A stretch of DNA of 64,000 bases from Arthrobacter sp. Bi83 (GTDB lineage: Bacteria; Actinomycetota; Actinomycetes; Actinomycetales; Micrococcaceae): the NCBI RefSeq assembly GCF_918698095.1, contig NZ_CAKKLY010000015.1, positions 24,684 through 88,683 on the forward strand, given 5' to 3'. The notes under the pieces were generated by a model. That model was not told where the DNA came from. It was given only the letters and a program-made list of their open reading frames with translations, and did no database searches. Below, piece after piece: positions 26,081 to 34,061 of the stretch. The translations under genes and the position numbers were made by a program. The stretch's first letter is position 1. Each line of letters begins with the position of its first letter.

Positions 26081-26892
26081 TGCCAGGCGGTTCACATGGG
26101 CCAGCCGACATCGAGTCCGGCGCTTGGGGTGAGGCCTTCGTGTCCCCGACCCGGAGGACGCCACCGCGAAAACACTTCGGGGAGACCCTGCGGGCCAGTA
26201 AGTACAGCCACCGGCTGACCAAGGACGAATACGCATTGGTGAACAAGAGGAACTCGACTCGGCCGCCGCGGGAGTATTGCACCGACGCCGAGTGGGAGGC
26301 CGACGCGTGGGCTTTCGAAGACGAGGACCATACTCGCCTCACGGATGAATACTGCGCGATGCACCGCGAAGCCGCACTGGAGAACTTCGACCTGAACATG
26401 GCCTTCTTCAGGCAGCTCTCTGGAAAGGACTTCCTGGAGGCGATGGCCGGGGTGCTCGCCAAGCACGAGAATCTGCGGCCCCTCACCGATCTGTCTGTGT
26501 GGGACGGCGTGGAAGGGATCTATGTCATGGTTCTCGACCGGTACAAGCAGGCCTACATCGGCCAGGCGCGGGACATCCGGGCGCGGATCAAGCGGCACTG
26601 GAGCGGGACCAAGCAGTTCGACCGCCTCATCTTCGGGACCAAGGAATCTTCAGTCCTATCCATCGATTCATTCCGGGCCATGGACACCACACGCATCTTC
26701 GCGGCCAAGACGACCCGGGGACTTGATCTGGAGGAGCGTATGGTCAAAGCCTTCCCTCCAGAATTTCTTCTCAACCGCGTCCCCGGCGGCGACAGGCTTA
26801 TGGGCGACCGGTTCCTGCCCTGGGAGATTAAACGGCGCCAACTGCTGCCCGTGGACTCTGAAGCTGATCCCTCAGGACTAGCCAGCACGTGA
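26080..26892 (+). CDS. GIY-YIG nuclease-family protein
   Basis: A 270-residue protein that begins at the ATG overlapping the HIRAN gene's stop. The N-terminal 140 residues are charged and helical without a known domain. Residues 144-230 form the GIY-YIG domain: G146-IYVM, the AYIGQ strand at 158-162, an Arg-rich helix DIRARIKRHW, and a Glu in LDLEERMV that would bind the metal. GIY-YIG enzymes cut DNA. Coupled translation with a HIRAN protein, which can recognise DNA ends, suggests a two-part DNA-processing or defence device; that is inference. Confidence 0.85.
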   Translation: MPGGSHGPADIESGAWGEAFVSPTRRTPPRKHFGETLRASKYSHRLTKDEYALVNKRNSTRPPREYCTDAEWEADAWAFEDEDHTRLTDEYCAMHREAALENFDLNMAFFRQLSGKDFLEAMAGVLAKHENLRPLTDLSVWDGVEGIYVMVLDRYKQAYIGQARDIRARIKRHWSGTKQFDRLIFGTKESSVLSIDSFRAMDTTRIFAAKTTRGLDLEERMVKAFPPEFLLNRVPGGDRLMGDRFLPWEIKRRQLLPVDSEADPSGLAST

Positions 26893-26925
26893 GCGGCCGG
26901 TCGATGCCTGTGTCCGGCCACAGGG

Positions 26926-27726
26926 CTAGCTGAAAGCCATCCTCCAAGGGGATCCACCGGTCCAACCGATGCCTTTCAGAAAGACGTCTTCAGCCACTTC
27001 TATGTCATCCTCCAGCGGAGGTTCGTCCGGGCTGGCGCCGGCAAAGAGGTACTCCGTCCAGTTGCGGTCCTTCTGAGACCATTTGGACAGCAAACCGGGA
27101 TACCAATAGACCCACAGAGAGTCGAGAGCGACCCGTTCGTCCAAGGCGGGCAACAGATGACCAATGACCGGTCCCCCGCTGATGAGCTCCACCGCCAGCC
27201 CGTCCATGGGATGAATGATCATGAAGGCATTCTTGGACGTGGCGGACGCTCCGACCTTTTGTTGGAGGGCCTCCACCGCCTCCATAATCTTCTTCGAGGC
27301 CAATTCAAGAATCTGGACGGCGTTCTGGACTTCGATTTGGTAGGTATCGCCCAATCTCATGTTGTATTCATGCTTGCGCCATTTCCCTGGGAGCGACTTG
27401 ATCTCCACAGCTGCCCCTACCGAGTCACCGAACGGCCAGGCCGCCTGGATGCCGGCGCGCTCAAACACGAGGTCTACTCCTCCGTCTTCGTCTACCTCCA
27501 CTGGCAGTGAATGCAGTGCGGTAAGCAGGATCGCCGCTATGTGCTCCCCGGATCGCACTTTCAGCTTCTCTGCCCCCGGCATCTGGACCAACTGGCGGGC
27601 GGCATGGACCAGGGCCGCGGCAGACATGGCCACCACATTAAGCCCTTCAGGTCCTCGGTCGACGGGGGGCTTTCCCCAAATGCTGGTCTCGTAGGGCACT
27701 AATCCAACTTTCTGATCGCCCAGCAA
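26926..27726 (-). CDS. Hypothetical protein, possible PD-(D/E)xK nuclease fold
   Basis: A 266-residue protein from a TTG start supported by TAGGAGA 8 nt upstream. After an N-terminal helical part, residues about 75-120 read EVDEDGGVDLVFERAGIQ and then AAVEIKSLPGKWRK; the order D ... E-x-K with a following Trp-Arg is the pattern of restriction-endonuclease-like proteins. The remaining part has MIIHPMDGLAVEL strands and an acidic C-terminal region. I recognise no family, and the nuclease suggestion rests on that motif alone. It is the third gene of an operon with the XRE/ImmA gene, after a 53-bp gap. Confidence 0.65.
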   Translation of the reverse strand: MLGDQKVGLVPYETSIWGKPPVDRGPEGLNVVAMSAAALVHAARQLVQMPGAEKLKVRSGEHIAAILLTALHSLPVEVDEDGGVDLVFERAGIQAAWPFGDSVGAAVEIKSLPGKWRKHEYNMRLGDTYQIEVQNAVQILELASKKIMEAVEALQQKVGASATSKNAFMIIHPMDGLAVELISGGPVIGHLLPALDERVALDSLWVYWYPGLLSKWSQKDRNWTEYLFAGASPDEPPLEDDIEVAEDVFLKGIGWTGGSPWRMAFS

Positions 27727-27779
27727 GAATCAGTCTCCTAGGCACAATGGGATCACATCGAGGTGGGCAGGGGGCTCTG

Positions 27780-28913
27780 TCAGCGAACGAGCGTAAGCCT
27801 GGGCCGCTCATCCGTAATCCCCAGCACCTGTCGAACTCGCTCCGGCGCCCATCTAAGTTCATTGGCCAGGTCGGCTATGGAATACCCAAATTTGTCAGCG
27901 ACCTTCATGGCTTCGGTCAGCAGCATCGGAACTTCTCCCGGGTAGTCTGCCACAGAAGCCTCCTGGCGATTACCCGACCTGAGCTTTTGGTACGCACGTC
28001 GAACTGAAACGTCCGAGGCGCCCTTGAGTTCCTGCATGCGAAATACCAGCGCTTCCGGGGAGACGCCCCACTGCTGACTGATCTGACCAAGCTTTGGGAG
28101 ATTAATAGTGGCGGGCAGCACCGGCTCTATTTCAGACCGGGGCATAAGAAATTCGGCAGCAAAGGCGTCGGCTTCTCGTTCCTGTCGAGGGTCCCCGACC
28201 GCGAGTTCGCGATGGAGGATAAGGTGGCCGAGCTCGTGGGCACATGTAAACCGATGCCGGTAGACAGAACGGGCCCTTTCCGGGGTCACGACTACGATCG
28301 GGCGGTTGAGCGCTGTCGTGGAGAACGCGTCCACCCGCGCAGTTGCATCCTGCTCCCCCCGTAGAGCTAACACGGAAACGACGATGCCATTTAGCTCCAT
28401 GAGTTCTACCAGGTTGGGGACTGGTCCCTCAGGCATTTCCCAATAGGACCTCAGTGCTCTGGCTGCTTCGACAGGAGACATGCTGCCATCCGCTTCGTTG
28501 AACGGAACATTCACATCCGGGAAGGCAACCCGCTTTTCCAGAGCAAAAGTTACTTCCCACACCTGTTCGACGAAGGAAGTGGCCTTGAGTCTCTCGGATG
28601 CGCGTGTGGAACGAAGACTGCGGAAGTGGGCCTGAGAAACGTCCAGCTTCCCAATCGGCCGGCCCATCGCAAAGAACGCAACGGGCTGTCCTAACTCCTT
28701 GGCCAGCAGACCGAGTACTTCGGGACGTGGTGACACGCCGGCCTCATATTGACCTATGGCCGCCCCCGAGACGCCCACTGAATCGCCAAGCGCATGCTTG
28801 GTAATTCCCGCCAGCCGGCGTGCCTGCGTCAGCCGGGCCGGGTCAAAGGAATCCCTGACAGCCTGAGTCGACATAAGTTCTTCGGTTGAAAATAGGGTGA
28901 GCTGCTTGGTCAT
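27780..28913 (-). CDS. XRE-family regulator fused to ImmA/IrrE-type metallopeptidase
   Basis: A 377-residue protein. Residues 27-80 are an XRE helix-turn-helix (ARRLAGITKHALGD, then SGAAIGQYEAGVSPR). Residues 170-300 are the M78 metallopeptidase: the zinc motif H226-ELG-H230 and the downstream EREADAFAAEFLMP acidic ligand. In ImmA-type systems the peptidase cleaves a repressor after DNA damage or stress; in fused proteins the enzyme may act on its own DNA-binding part or a partner. The ATG overlaps the preceding gene's stop by 4 bp (ATGA), so it is coupled to the 237-residue partner upstream and followed by the possible nuclease gene. The unit resembles a stress-triggered toxin-antitoxin or defence operon. 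Confidence 0.88.
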   Translation of the reverse strand: MTKQLTLFSTEELMSTQAVRDSFDPARLTQARRLAGITKHALGDSVGVSGAAIGQYEAGVSPRPEVLGLLAKELGQPVAFFAMGRPIGKLDVSQAHFRSLRSTRASERLKATSFVEQVWEVTFALEKRVAFPDVNVPFNEADGSMSPVEAARALRSYWEMPEGPVPNLVELMELNGIVVSVLALRGEQDATARVDAFSTTALNRPIVVVTPERARSVYRHRFTCAHELGHLILHRELAVGDPRQEREADAFAAEFLMPRSEIEPVLPATINLPKLGQISQQWGVSPEALVFRMQELKGASDVSVRRAYQKLRSGNRQEASVADYPGEVPMLLTEAMKVADKFGYSIADLANELRWAPERVRQVLGITDERPRLTLVR

Positions 28914-29623
28914 GATCCGGATGCTTCCTTAGGCATCAAATTGAGGGCACGACGCGGCTGGGAATCGAAGCCCTTCAGCTCCGCCATTGCTGCTGCATCG
29001 GCAGAATCGGCGTCGAACAGCACCTGTGCGTTCTGCAGAATGAGTGTGCCGTCCTCATCCAACTGGGCGTCCGCCCATATCGCGTTGTGCAGTGCATTGT
29101 GGTTGCTGGCATAGGCAACCACTACTACGCGGTGATGCTTCAGCGATTCAGAATCGTCCAATTCCCGCAGTGCGTCAACAAAGTCGGTTTCCTCGGGGGT
29201 CAGGGAGGCGCGGACACCGTCGCCGAGGTCCAGCATGCCCTGGGACGGCCCCACAGGCATGGAGAAATTGCCAACCCGGGCATCCGATGTTCCATATTTC
29301 TGCTGCTTCAGGCCGGCCGTCGCCAGCCTGGAGTACCGCCACGTAAGGAGAGCCGTGCCGTTGACGACGAGTACCTTGGGTTTGCCGCGGCCCGGCCGCT
29401 TGAATTCGACTCCCTCAAGTCCTGTCAAAGCCTCTTCGAGCCTCTCCTGGACGGTGTAACTGACCTGTCCGTAGGACCGCTTATGCCTCGAGCGGACCAA
29501 AGCTTGCCCGTCCGCATGCTCGTTGTGGCATTCGGTAAGAGTGGCCAGGATAGTCTCAGGAAGACTCTTTCCGTGGGCGCTAAAGCGACGAAATGCCCAT
29601 TCAATGTCGACCGCACTTTTCAA
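28910..29623 (-). CDS. Hypothetical protein, first gene of XRE/ImmA operon
   Basis: A 237-residue protein from a TTG with AGGAGGT 5 nt upstream. Features are a short winged-helix-like N-terminal half (VQERLEEALTGLEGVEFKRP, a basic GRGKPKVLVVNG strand), a middle strand region and a RVVVVAYASNHNALHNAIW strand-helix. I recognise no family, though unnamed proteins of this size are common upstream of XRE/ImmA genes, as antitoxin, target or effector. It overlaps the next gene by 4 bp. Confidence 0.65.
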   Translation of the reverse strand: MKSAVDIEWAFRRFSAHGKSLPETILATLTECHNEHADGQALVRSRHKRSYGQVSYTVQERLEEALTGLEGVEFKRPGRGKPKVLVVNGTALLTWRYSRLATAGLKQQKYGTSDARVGNFSMPVGPSQGMLDLGDGVRASLTPEETDFVDALRELDDSESLKHHRVVVVAYASNHNALHNAIWADAQLDEDGTLILQNAQVLFDADSADAAAMAELKGFDSQPRRALNLMPKEASGS

Positions 29624-29811
29624 AGCAACCTCCTGTAGTTTTCTCCCTGAAACCTACATGATCACTTTAGAAAAGTCCACGAATGCGACACTTTTGGGCG
29701 CGCCCCCTCGCTACCCTGCCACGATGGCCTCATCACGGCCGGCATGGAAGTTTGTCCTCCGCACAGCTCGTCGCCGTTGAAGATGCCAGCACCGTGCGCC
29801 GGCCTCTGCGC

Positions 29812-29934
29812 CCAGGAGGCCAGGAGGCCAGGAGGCCAGGAGGCCAGGAGGCCAGGAGGCCAGGAGGCCAGGAGGCCAGGAGGCCAGGAGGCCAGGAGGC
29901 CAGGAGGCCAGGAGGCCAGGAGGCCAGGAGGCCA
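29812..29934. repeat. 8-bp tandem repeat (CCAGGAGG), about 15 copies
   Basis: Fifteen perfect, head-to-tail copies of CCAGGAGG followed by a partial CCA. Each unit contains AGGAGG, a perfect anti-16S ribosome-binding motif on the plus strand. Because 8 is not a multiple of 3 the array is open in all frames with an 8-residue period, which creates false reading frames. It lies just downstream of the DUF4177 gene. No gene starts within 200 bp on the plus strand. Confidence 0.97.
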
Positions 29935-29939
29935 GACGA

Positions 29940-30146
29940 TCATCCCAGGCTCTCGAACACCATCGTGGCCTGGATGCGGTCACCGCCGCCGAGACCCTTG
30001 CTCCCGCTGCTCGCGGTGGTTATGGTGTGGAGCCGGTAGCCCTTCGCGGCCTGGTCATTGATGGTCTTCTCCAGAGAAGTCAGGTTGCCCGAACCCGTTC
30101 CCCACAGTTTTTCTTTGAGGATCACCTGCAGGACGACATAGTGCAT
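29940..30146 (-). CDS. DUF4177-family small protein
   Basis: A 68-residue protein starting MHYVVLQVILKEKLWG. It has the DUF4177 pattern: an N-terminal strand, an ASN/LEU-rich helix (LEKTINDQAAKGYRLHTI), and a C-terminal strand ending ATMVFES. DUF4177 proteins are small, of unknown function, sometimes involved in metal or thiol stress. GGAAGGAAGC precedes the ATG. Its 3' end abuts the 8-bp tandem repeat, which would be transcribed as part of its 3' end unless a terminator intervenes; none is seen. Confidence 0.75.
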   Translation of the reverse strand: MHYVVLQVILKEKLWGTGSGNLTSLEKTINDQAAKGYRLHTITTASSGSKGLGGGDRIQATMVFESLG

Positions 30147-30173
30147 TAGGAGCTTCCTTCCAGCGCTGGTCAA

Positions 30174-30565
30174 TTGGGAGCAATGCTAGTTGATGCCTCG
30201 CGCTCCTCAGCGGCGCAGGCTATGGCGCGTCGAGGGTGACGCAAGCCTGCTGCGTCAGTCCCCGCACAGCCTGTCATTCCCCGTTTGGGGGGTTGCCCGG
30301 GTGAACCGAATTGGTGCTCGTACGCCTGAACTACCGCGAGCGTGTCCATGAAGTGGCAATGAATTCCAGAACTGGGCAGCTGTTTGGAGGGCCAGCCACG
30401 TGGCGACTGGTAATCCCCTGGCTTCGGGTAGCCACTCCTCGACAAGCTCTTCCCGAAGGAGCCCGACAATCCGGGCCCGGATTGTTTCGGTGTTTCGGCC
30501 CACGTGACCTGCCTGGGGCTGCCCTTGAGCTGGGGCCACGACGATGGCCATTTGTCTTCTAGCCC
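30174..30565. other. Stretch without a supportable gene
   Basis: Overlapping open frames on both strands lack ribosome sites and motifs. I see no repeat, hairpin or promoter worth reporting. Confidence 0.4.
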
Positions 30566-30757
30566 CTACGGAGTGTGTTTCAGGGCCCGAAGAATAGACT
30601 CCTGCGCTGCTCTCTGCTCCGAGATGCGCCGTAGCCGGGCTGACTCTTCCGTGCCTTCTCTGCGGCTTCGCGCGCGCTCCTCCCGGCGTCGCTCGCGCTC
30701 CGCAGCTTGTCGGCGTTCCACTGACGCCTTGGCGTACCAGAGGTGAACCGAGCCCAA
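30566..30757 (-). CDS. Small charged helical protein (63 aa), tentative
   Basis: From a TTG start the frame reads LWYAKASVERRQAAERERRR and then a continuous Arg/Glu-rich helix to the end. Such composition can arise by chance from GC-rich DNA, so the case rests on the regular heptad-like pattern and the gap it fills. No strong ribosome site. Family unknown. Confidence 0.3.
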   Translation of the reverse strand: MGSVHLWYAKASVERRQAAERERRREERARSRREGTEESARLRRISEQRAAQESILRALKHTP

Positions 30758-30775
30758 ACCAAGGGGGGATATCTC

Positions 30776-30958
30776 TCAGTCTGTCAGCGGTCCCCCGGCT
30801 TCCTTGATTTCCACCCCGTCATCGCCGTCGCTTTCGTAGCTGACGCCAATCCTGCATTCCTTTTTGGCCCAGCCCCACCAGATCCTCAGGATCCAGCCAC
30901 GGTCGGCAAGTTCTGCCTTGTAGGCCTCTATGTCCCTGGACGCGTACAGCCACTGCAC
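30776..30958 (-). CDS. Small hypothetical protein (60 aa)
   Basis: From a GTG with GGTGGAG 8 nt upstream the frame reads VQWLYASRDIEAYKAELADR, then GWILRIWWGWAKKECRIG and an acidic tail. The strand-helix-strand layout and normal composition support a real small protein. No known family. It sits 30 bp downstream of the DndB-like gene on the same strand and may share its transcript. Confidence 0.5.
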   Translation of the reverse strand: MQWLYASRDIEAYKAELADRGWILRIWWGWAKKECRIGVSYESDGDDGVEIKEAGGPLTD

Positions 30959-30988
30959 TGTGTTGGCTCCACCAACATAGGTCTGGAC

Positions 30989-32119
30989 CTAAAGGCCTTC
31001 CGGTGATTCCTGCGCAATGCCCATGGCATCGCGCAGCACCCGAACGGCCGCCCTGCGGGCGGGGAAGCTGTTACGGGTGGTGAGCGTCCCGGCACCCGAG
31101 CCGCTTGGGGTGACAACGCCTGCGTCGGTCCAGACCGGGTTACCCCAATCGAACAGGTCGCCGGGGGCCCGTGCCTCGATCCGTCTAAACACAGCGTCCG
31201 GGTCGATATGCCGGGAATAGATTGTCGACATGGCACCGATCATCCCGTAAATTGCAACTGCTGTTGAACTGATGTTCAACCGCCGCTGCTCCTGGCGTGC
31301 GGGGGTGGACAACTTACCGAACTCCGGACGAACCTTCACCAAGGAATCCCAGGCACTGATGAGCCAGCTCGCCTGCGCCTCGAGGTCGGCGGCCGTCACC
31401 GGCCCCCCACTCCACAATGTTTCGATGGCACCACTAATGGTGTTGAAGGCGCAGAGCTTGTGCGAGCTCGCGGACACAGAGTTGGCCAGGACTTCCACAT
31501 TGTCCTGCCCCAAGTGCTCGCTGCCATTGACCAGCCGACGGGCAAGCTCCTGCTCCTTCGTTTCGGAGTAGGCGTACTTCGCGGTCGAATCGTTGACCTT
31601 GTCACCTCGGGTGTTATAGATCGTCGCGACTTTCTTGGCCATGGTGTCGTCAAGCATCCAGATGCGCACCTGGAAGCGGGTACTGAGCTCAAAGCTTCCC
31701 AATGGATTATCCGCGGCGGCCAGTATGGATTTAATACGCGAGAGCGAATCAACAGCGCAGTCCAACACCCCTGAGGTGATGGTCAGGTTGTTCTGCCCGG
31801 TTTCGTCGTCGAACCATATGGAGGATTCCGACTTGCTGGGGTCGAGCCTCACGGAGATGTTGCCAATGATTGCTTCGTTGGCAAGAAGCTCGCTTGTCCA
31901 CTTGTTGACTTTTGCCTTCGTCTTGCCGCGAAGCTTGGCCTGCATGTGGGCCGGTCGAATATTGCCCGTGAGCACCAAGAGGCCGCTCCGGTAGAGATCG
32001 ACAATGAACGCCCCAGTCATCTGGCATTCCACATGGACACCGCCAGCGTCGTCGACTTCAGAGACGTTGAGGATTTCCAGCGGAAGTGTGAGCCCCTGGG
32101 TTTCTACATGAACCGTCAT
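30989..32119 (-). CDS. DGQHR / DndB-like protein, divergent
   Basis: A 376-residue protein from the ATG at 32117-32119 with AAGGAG 5 nt upstream. It has the order of DndB/DGQHR-domain proteins: LTGNIRPAHMQAKLRGKTK, then KVNKWTSELLANEAIIGNIS, a strand VLDCAVDSLSRIKSIL in the place of the DGQHR signature, and VRIWMLDDTMAKKVATIYNT followed by DKVNDSTAK. The DGQHR residues themselves are not conserved, so the assignment is by layout and is tentative. DndB controls DNA phosphorothioation loci, but no dnd modification genes are seen here. It is divergent from the HEPN-motif gene at 32268, across a short region with four ACGTG motifs. Confidence 0.5.
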   Translation of the reverse strand: MTVHVETQGLTLPLEILNVSEVDDAGGVHVECQMTGAFIVDLYRSGLLVLTGNIRPAHMQAKLRGKTKAKVNKWTSELLANEAIIGNISVRLDPSKSESSIWFDDETGQNNLTITSGVLDCAVDSLSRIKSILAAADNPLGSFELSTRFQVRIWMLDDTMAKKVATIYNTRGDKVNDSTAKYAYSETKEQELARRLVNGSEHLGQDNVEVLANSVSASSHKLCAFNTISGAIETLWSGGPVTAADLEAQASWLISAWDSLVKVRPEFGKLSTPARQEQRRLNISSTAVAIYGMIGAMSTIYSRHIDPDAVFRRIEARAPGDLFDWGNPVWTDAGVVTPSGSGAGTLTTRNSFPARRAAVRVLRDAMGIAQESPEGL

Positions 32120-32152
32120 CTCTACTCCTTGGGTCGATGCGTAAACCAGTTT

Positions 32153-32206
32153 ACGTGTCTTACGTGCATTAAACAATGATCACGTGCAAATAGCTTGATA
32201 TACGTG
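32153..32206. promoter_or_regulatory. Divergent control region with four ACGTG motifs
   Basis: Between two divergent genes ACGTG begins at 32153, 32162, 32182 and 32202, i.e. spacings of 9, 20 and 20 nt. The third is the palindrome CACGTG. The regular 20-nt step, close to two helical turns, suggests cooperative binding by a regulator on one DNA face. The local sequence is AT-richer than its flanks, as expected for promoters on both strands. Confidence 0.6.
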
Positions 32207-32267
32207 TTGTCTCTGGTGGAAGTGCGGCCTATCATGAAAGGCAGTCGGCCCCAACGAAAGAGAGCCC

Positions 32268-34061
32268 ATGCTGCAGGTGGTTACGGGAAGGTTCTTTAGA
32301 GACGTCGCCCTGCATGAAACCACGCATCGGCGCGTGCTGTTCACCAACACACGGGCCCTTGCCCTCGATAAGATCGTTTTGCCGATGGCCCAGCTGACCC
32401 CCTCCACCGAGTGGACTCCAGTCACCACAGTGTCGGTCGAGCTCCGGGAACGCCTGGAGGCTGTGACCTACGACGGAAGAGCGGGAGGTATCGTCTCAAC
32501 GGGAGGCGACGCCTTGCTCAATGACCTCGCCGCAGTCCTGTCCTTTGCCGCCAACGCGATTTTCAGCCAGGATGTGGACTTGGTGCGGCGTCTTGTTCCG
32601 GTTGCAGGCAACAAAAACGACCCCCGGTCACCCTCCCATGTTCTGCGGAGGACCTTCGAACCGGGCGTGTTCTTGCAGGAAGACGACATCCAGGAGGTGA
32701 TCCGCTTTGTCGAGCAGCTTGTCGCTCTGAACCGCAGCAGCTATGAACTCGCCATACGGGCCATTCGTCAAGTAGTCGGCGCAAGTACGAGAGTGGCCGA
32801 TGACCCTTCATTGGCGTACACAATGTTCGTGGCGGCCCTGGAATCGCTATCTTCGGTCACAGATGCACCAAGACAAACATGGGATGCCTTCGACGTCCGC
32901 AAACGACGCCTCATCGATGCGTCGCTTACCGGGCTGGACTACGACATGGCCGGGAAGATCCGGGCAGCCGTTCTGGAGGCAGAGAAGGCAGGAGCCACTC
33001 GCCGCTTCGTGACTTTCGTCCTCGACCACATCTCGCCTTCCTATTATCGGACGGAGGCCGTCGACGCCCTCCGTCCGATACCAGCCGTCAATATGGAGCG
33101 GGCCCTGAAGCGCGCATACGGCATCAGGTCCCGGAACGTACACGATTTGGAGGAGCTCGCACCGGAAGCGTGGACCTACACGAATCAAGCGGATTCGGTG
33201 GATCCGGCTGGCAAAGGGCTCATGCTGACTCTCGAAGGGCTCAACCGGCTCTCACGTCACGTCATCCGCGAATTCGTCGCCCGCGCCTCGACCGTCCAAG
33301 ATGAAGCCTTCGACTACCGAGCGGCGCTCCCCAACGTCCTGCAGCTGCGGTTGGCACCGGAGATGTGGATCAACGACGCGACCGGTCTGACCGCAAAAAC
33401 GGCCGCTGCCTACTTCGAAGGCTTTGTCGAGCTCTTACTCGACAAAGCTCCACAGATGCCTTCCCCAGACGGCGAGCCGCCTGGACGCGTCATCCTACCG
33501 GCCATGGGTCCAGTCCTGTCGCTCATCGAAAACAAGGTTCCCCGGACAAGGAACCTCGCCGCCAAACGGTCCATGGTCGGAATCTACGTTCTGTGGCATT
33601 CCCTGTTGCCGGAAGATTCGCATCTCCCAGCAGCTCAAGCGTTCCTGCACACCTACGCTCCGGTTCTTGACCCGCCGAGCATTCAGGCTTTCGTGGTCGC
33701 GACCATCCTGGGCCAAGAGATCATCTGGGCAACCGAGGAGTTCCGGGAATTTGCCAAACGTCGGTTGAACGACCGAGCCGATGGCAAAGCGGACCCCATT
33801 GCTACAGTCTTCGAAGCCGCGATCGCCGCACGGCTAGCCATGACCTTCGCGTCCACGGAAAACTTAGAACTTGCCGCGGCTTATCTGTCCCGGGCTGTTG
33901 AAGAGCTCCCGGGCAATCAGCGCCTAATGCACGCGGAGACTTCATTCCAAAGCGGTGAAACTCTTGAACTAGACCTACATGGGTTGATTTTTGGAGTGCC
34001 CATATCGGAGAGCGACGACTCCGCGTCCTTCCCCGTCCGGAGAAGGACGGTTGTAACTTAG
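32268..34061 (+). CDS. Large hypothetical protein with HEPN-like motif
   Basis: A 597-residue protein with GAAAGAGAG before the ATG. Residues 1-170 are mixed and unrecognised. Residues about 180-330 look like a HEPN domain: AYTMFVAALESLSSV, a long charged helix, and R287-SRNV-H292, the R-x4-H ribonuclease motif within AYGIRSRNVHDLEEL. That arrangement recalls the HEPN part of ApeA-type anti-phage proteins. The C-terminal third is helical. HEPN enzymes usually cut tRNA or other RNA. It is divergent from the DndB-like gene and shares its control region, so the two may be a pair: a sensor or controller and an RNase effector. That idea is inference. Confidence 0.7.
   Translation: MLQVVTGRFFRDVALHETTHRRVLFTNTRALALDKIVLPMAQLTPSTEWTPVTTVSVELRERLEAVTYDGRAGGIVSTGGDALLNDLAAVLSFAANAIFSQDVDLVRRLVPVAGNKNDPRSPSHVLRRTFEPGVFLQEDDIQEVIRFVEQLVALNRSSYELAIRAIRQVVGASTRVADDPSLAYTMFVAALESLSSVTDAPRQTWDAFDVRKRRLIDASLTGLDYDMAGKIRAAVLEAEKAGATRRFVTFVLDHISPSYYRTEAVDALRPIPAVNMERALKRAYGIRSRNVHDLEELAPEAWTYTNQADSVDPAGKGLMLTLEGLNRLSRHVIREFVARASTVQDEAFDYRAALPNVLQLRLAPEMWINDATGLTAKTAAAYFEGFVELLLDKAPQMPSPDGEPPGRVILPAMGPVLSLIENKVPRTRNLAAKRSMVGIYVLWHSLLPEDSHLPAAQAFLHTYAPVLDPPSIQAFVVATILGQEIIWATEEFREFAKRRLNDRADGKADPIATVFEAAIAARLAMTFASTENLELAAAYLSRAVEELPGNQRLMHAETSFQSGETLELDLHGLIFGVPISESDDSASFPVRRRTVVT

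Noticed and set aside
29812..29934. CRISPR array
   Set aside because: Units are 8 bp without spacers and no cas genes are present; no CRISPR array is visible anywhere in the window.
29662..30061. Long open frames with an 8-residue repeat (PGLLASWP or GGQEARRP) through the tandem array
   Set aside because: An 8-bp repeat without stops is open in every frame by construction; there is no start site or conserved flank.
30989..32119. A complete dnd phosphorothioation locus
   Set aside because: Only a DndB-like protein is present; there are no DndA, C, D, E or F-H-like genes, and the DGQHR signature is missing.
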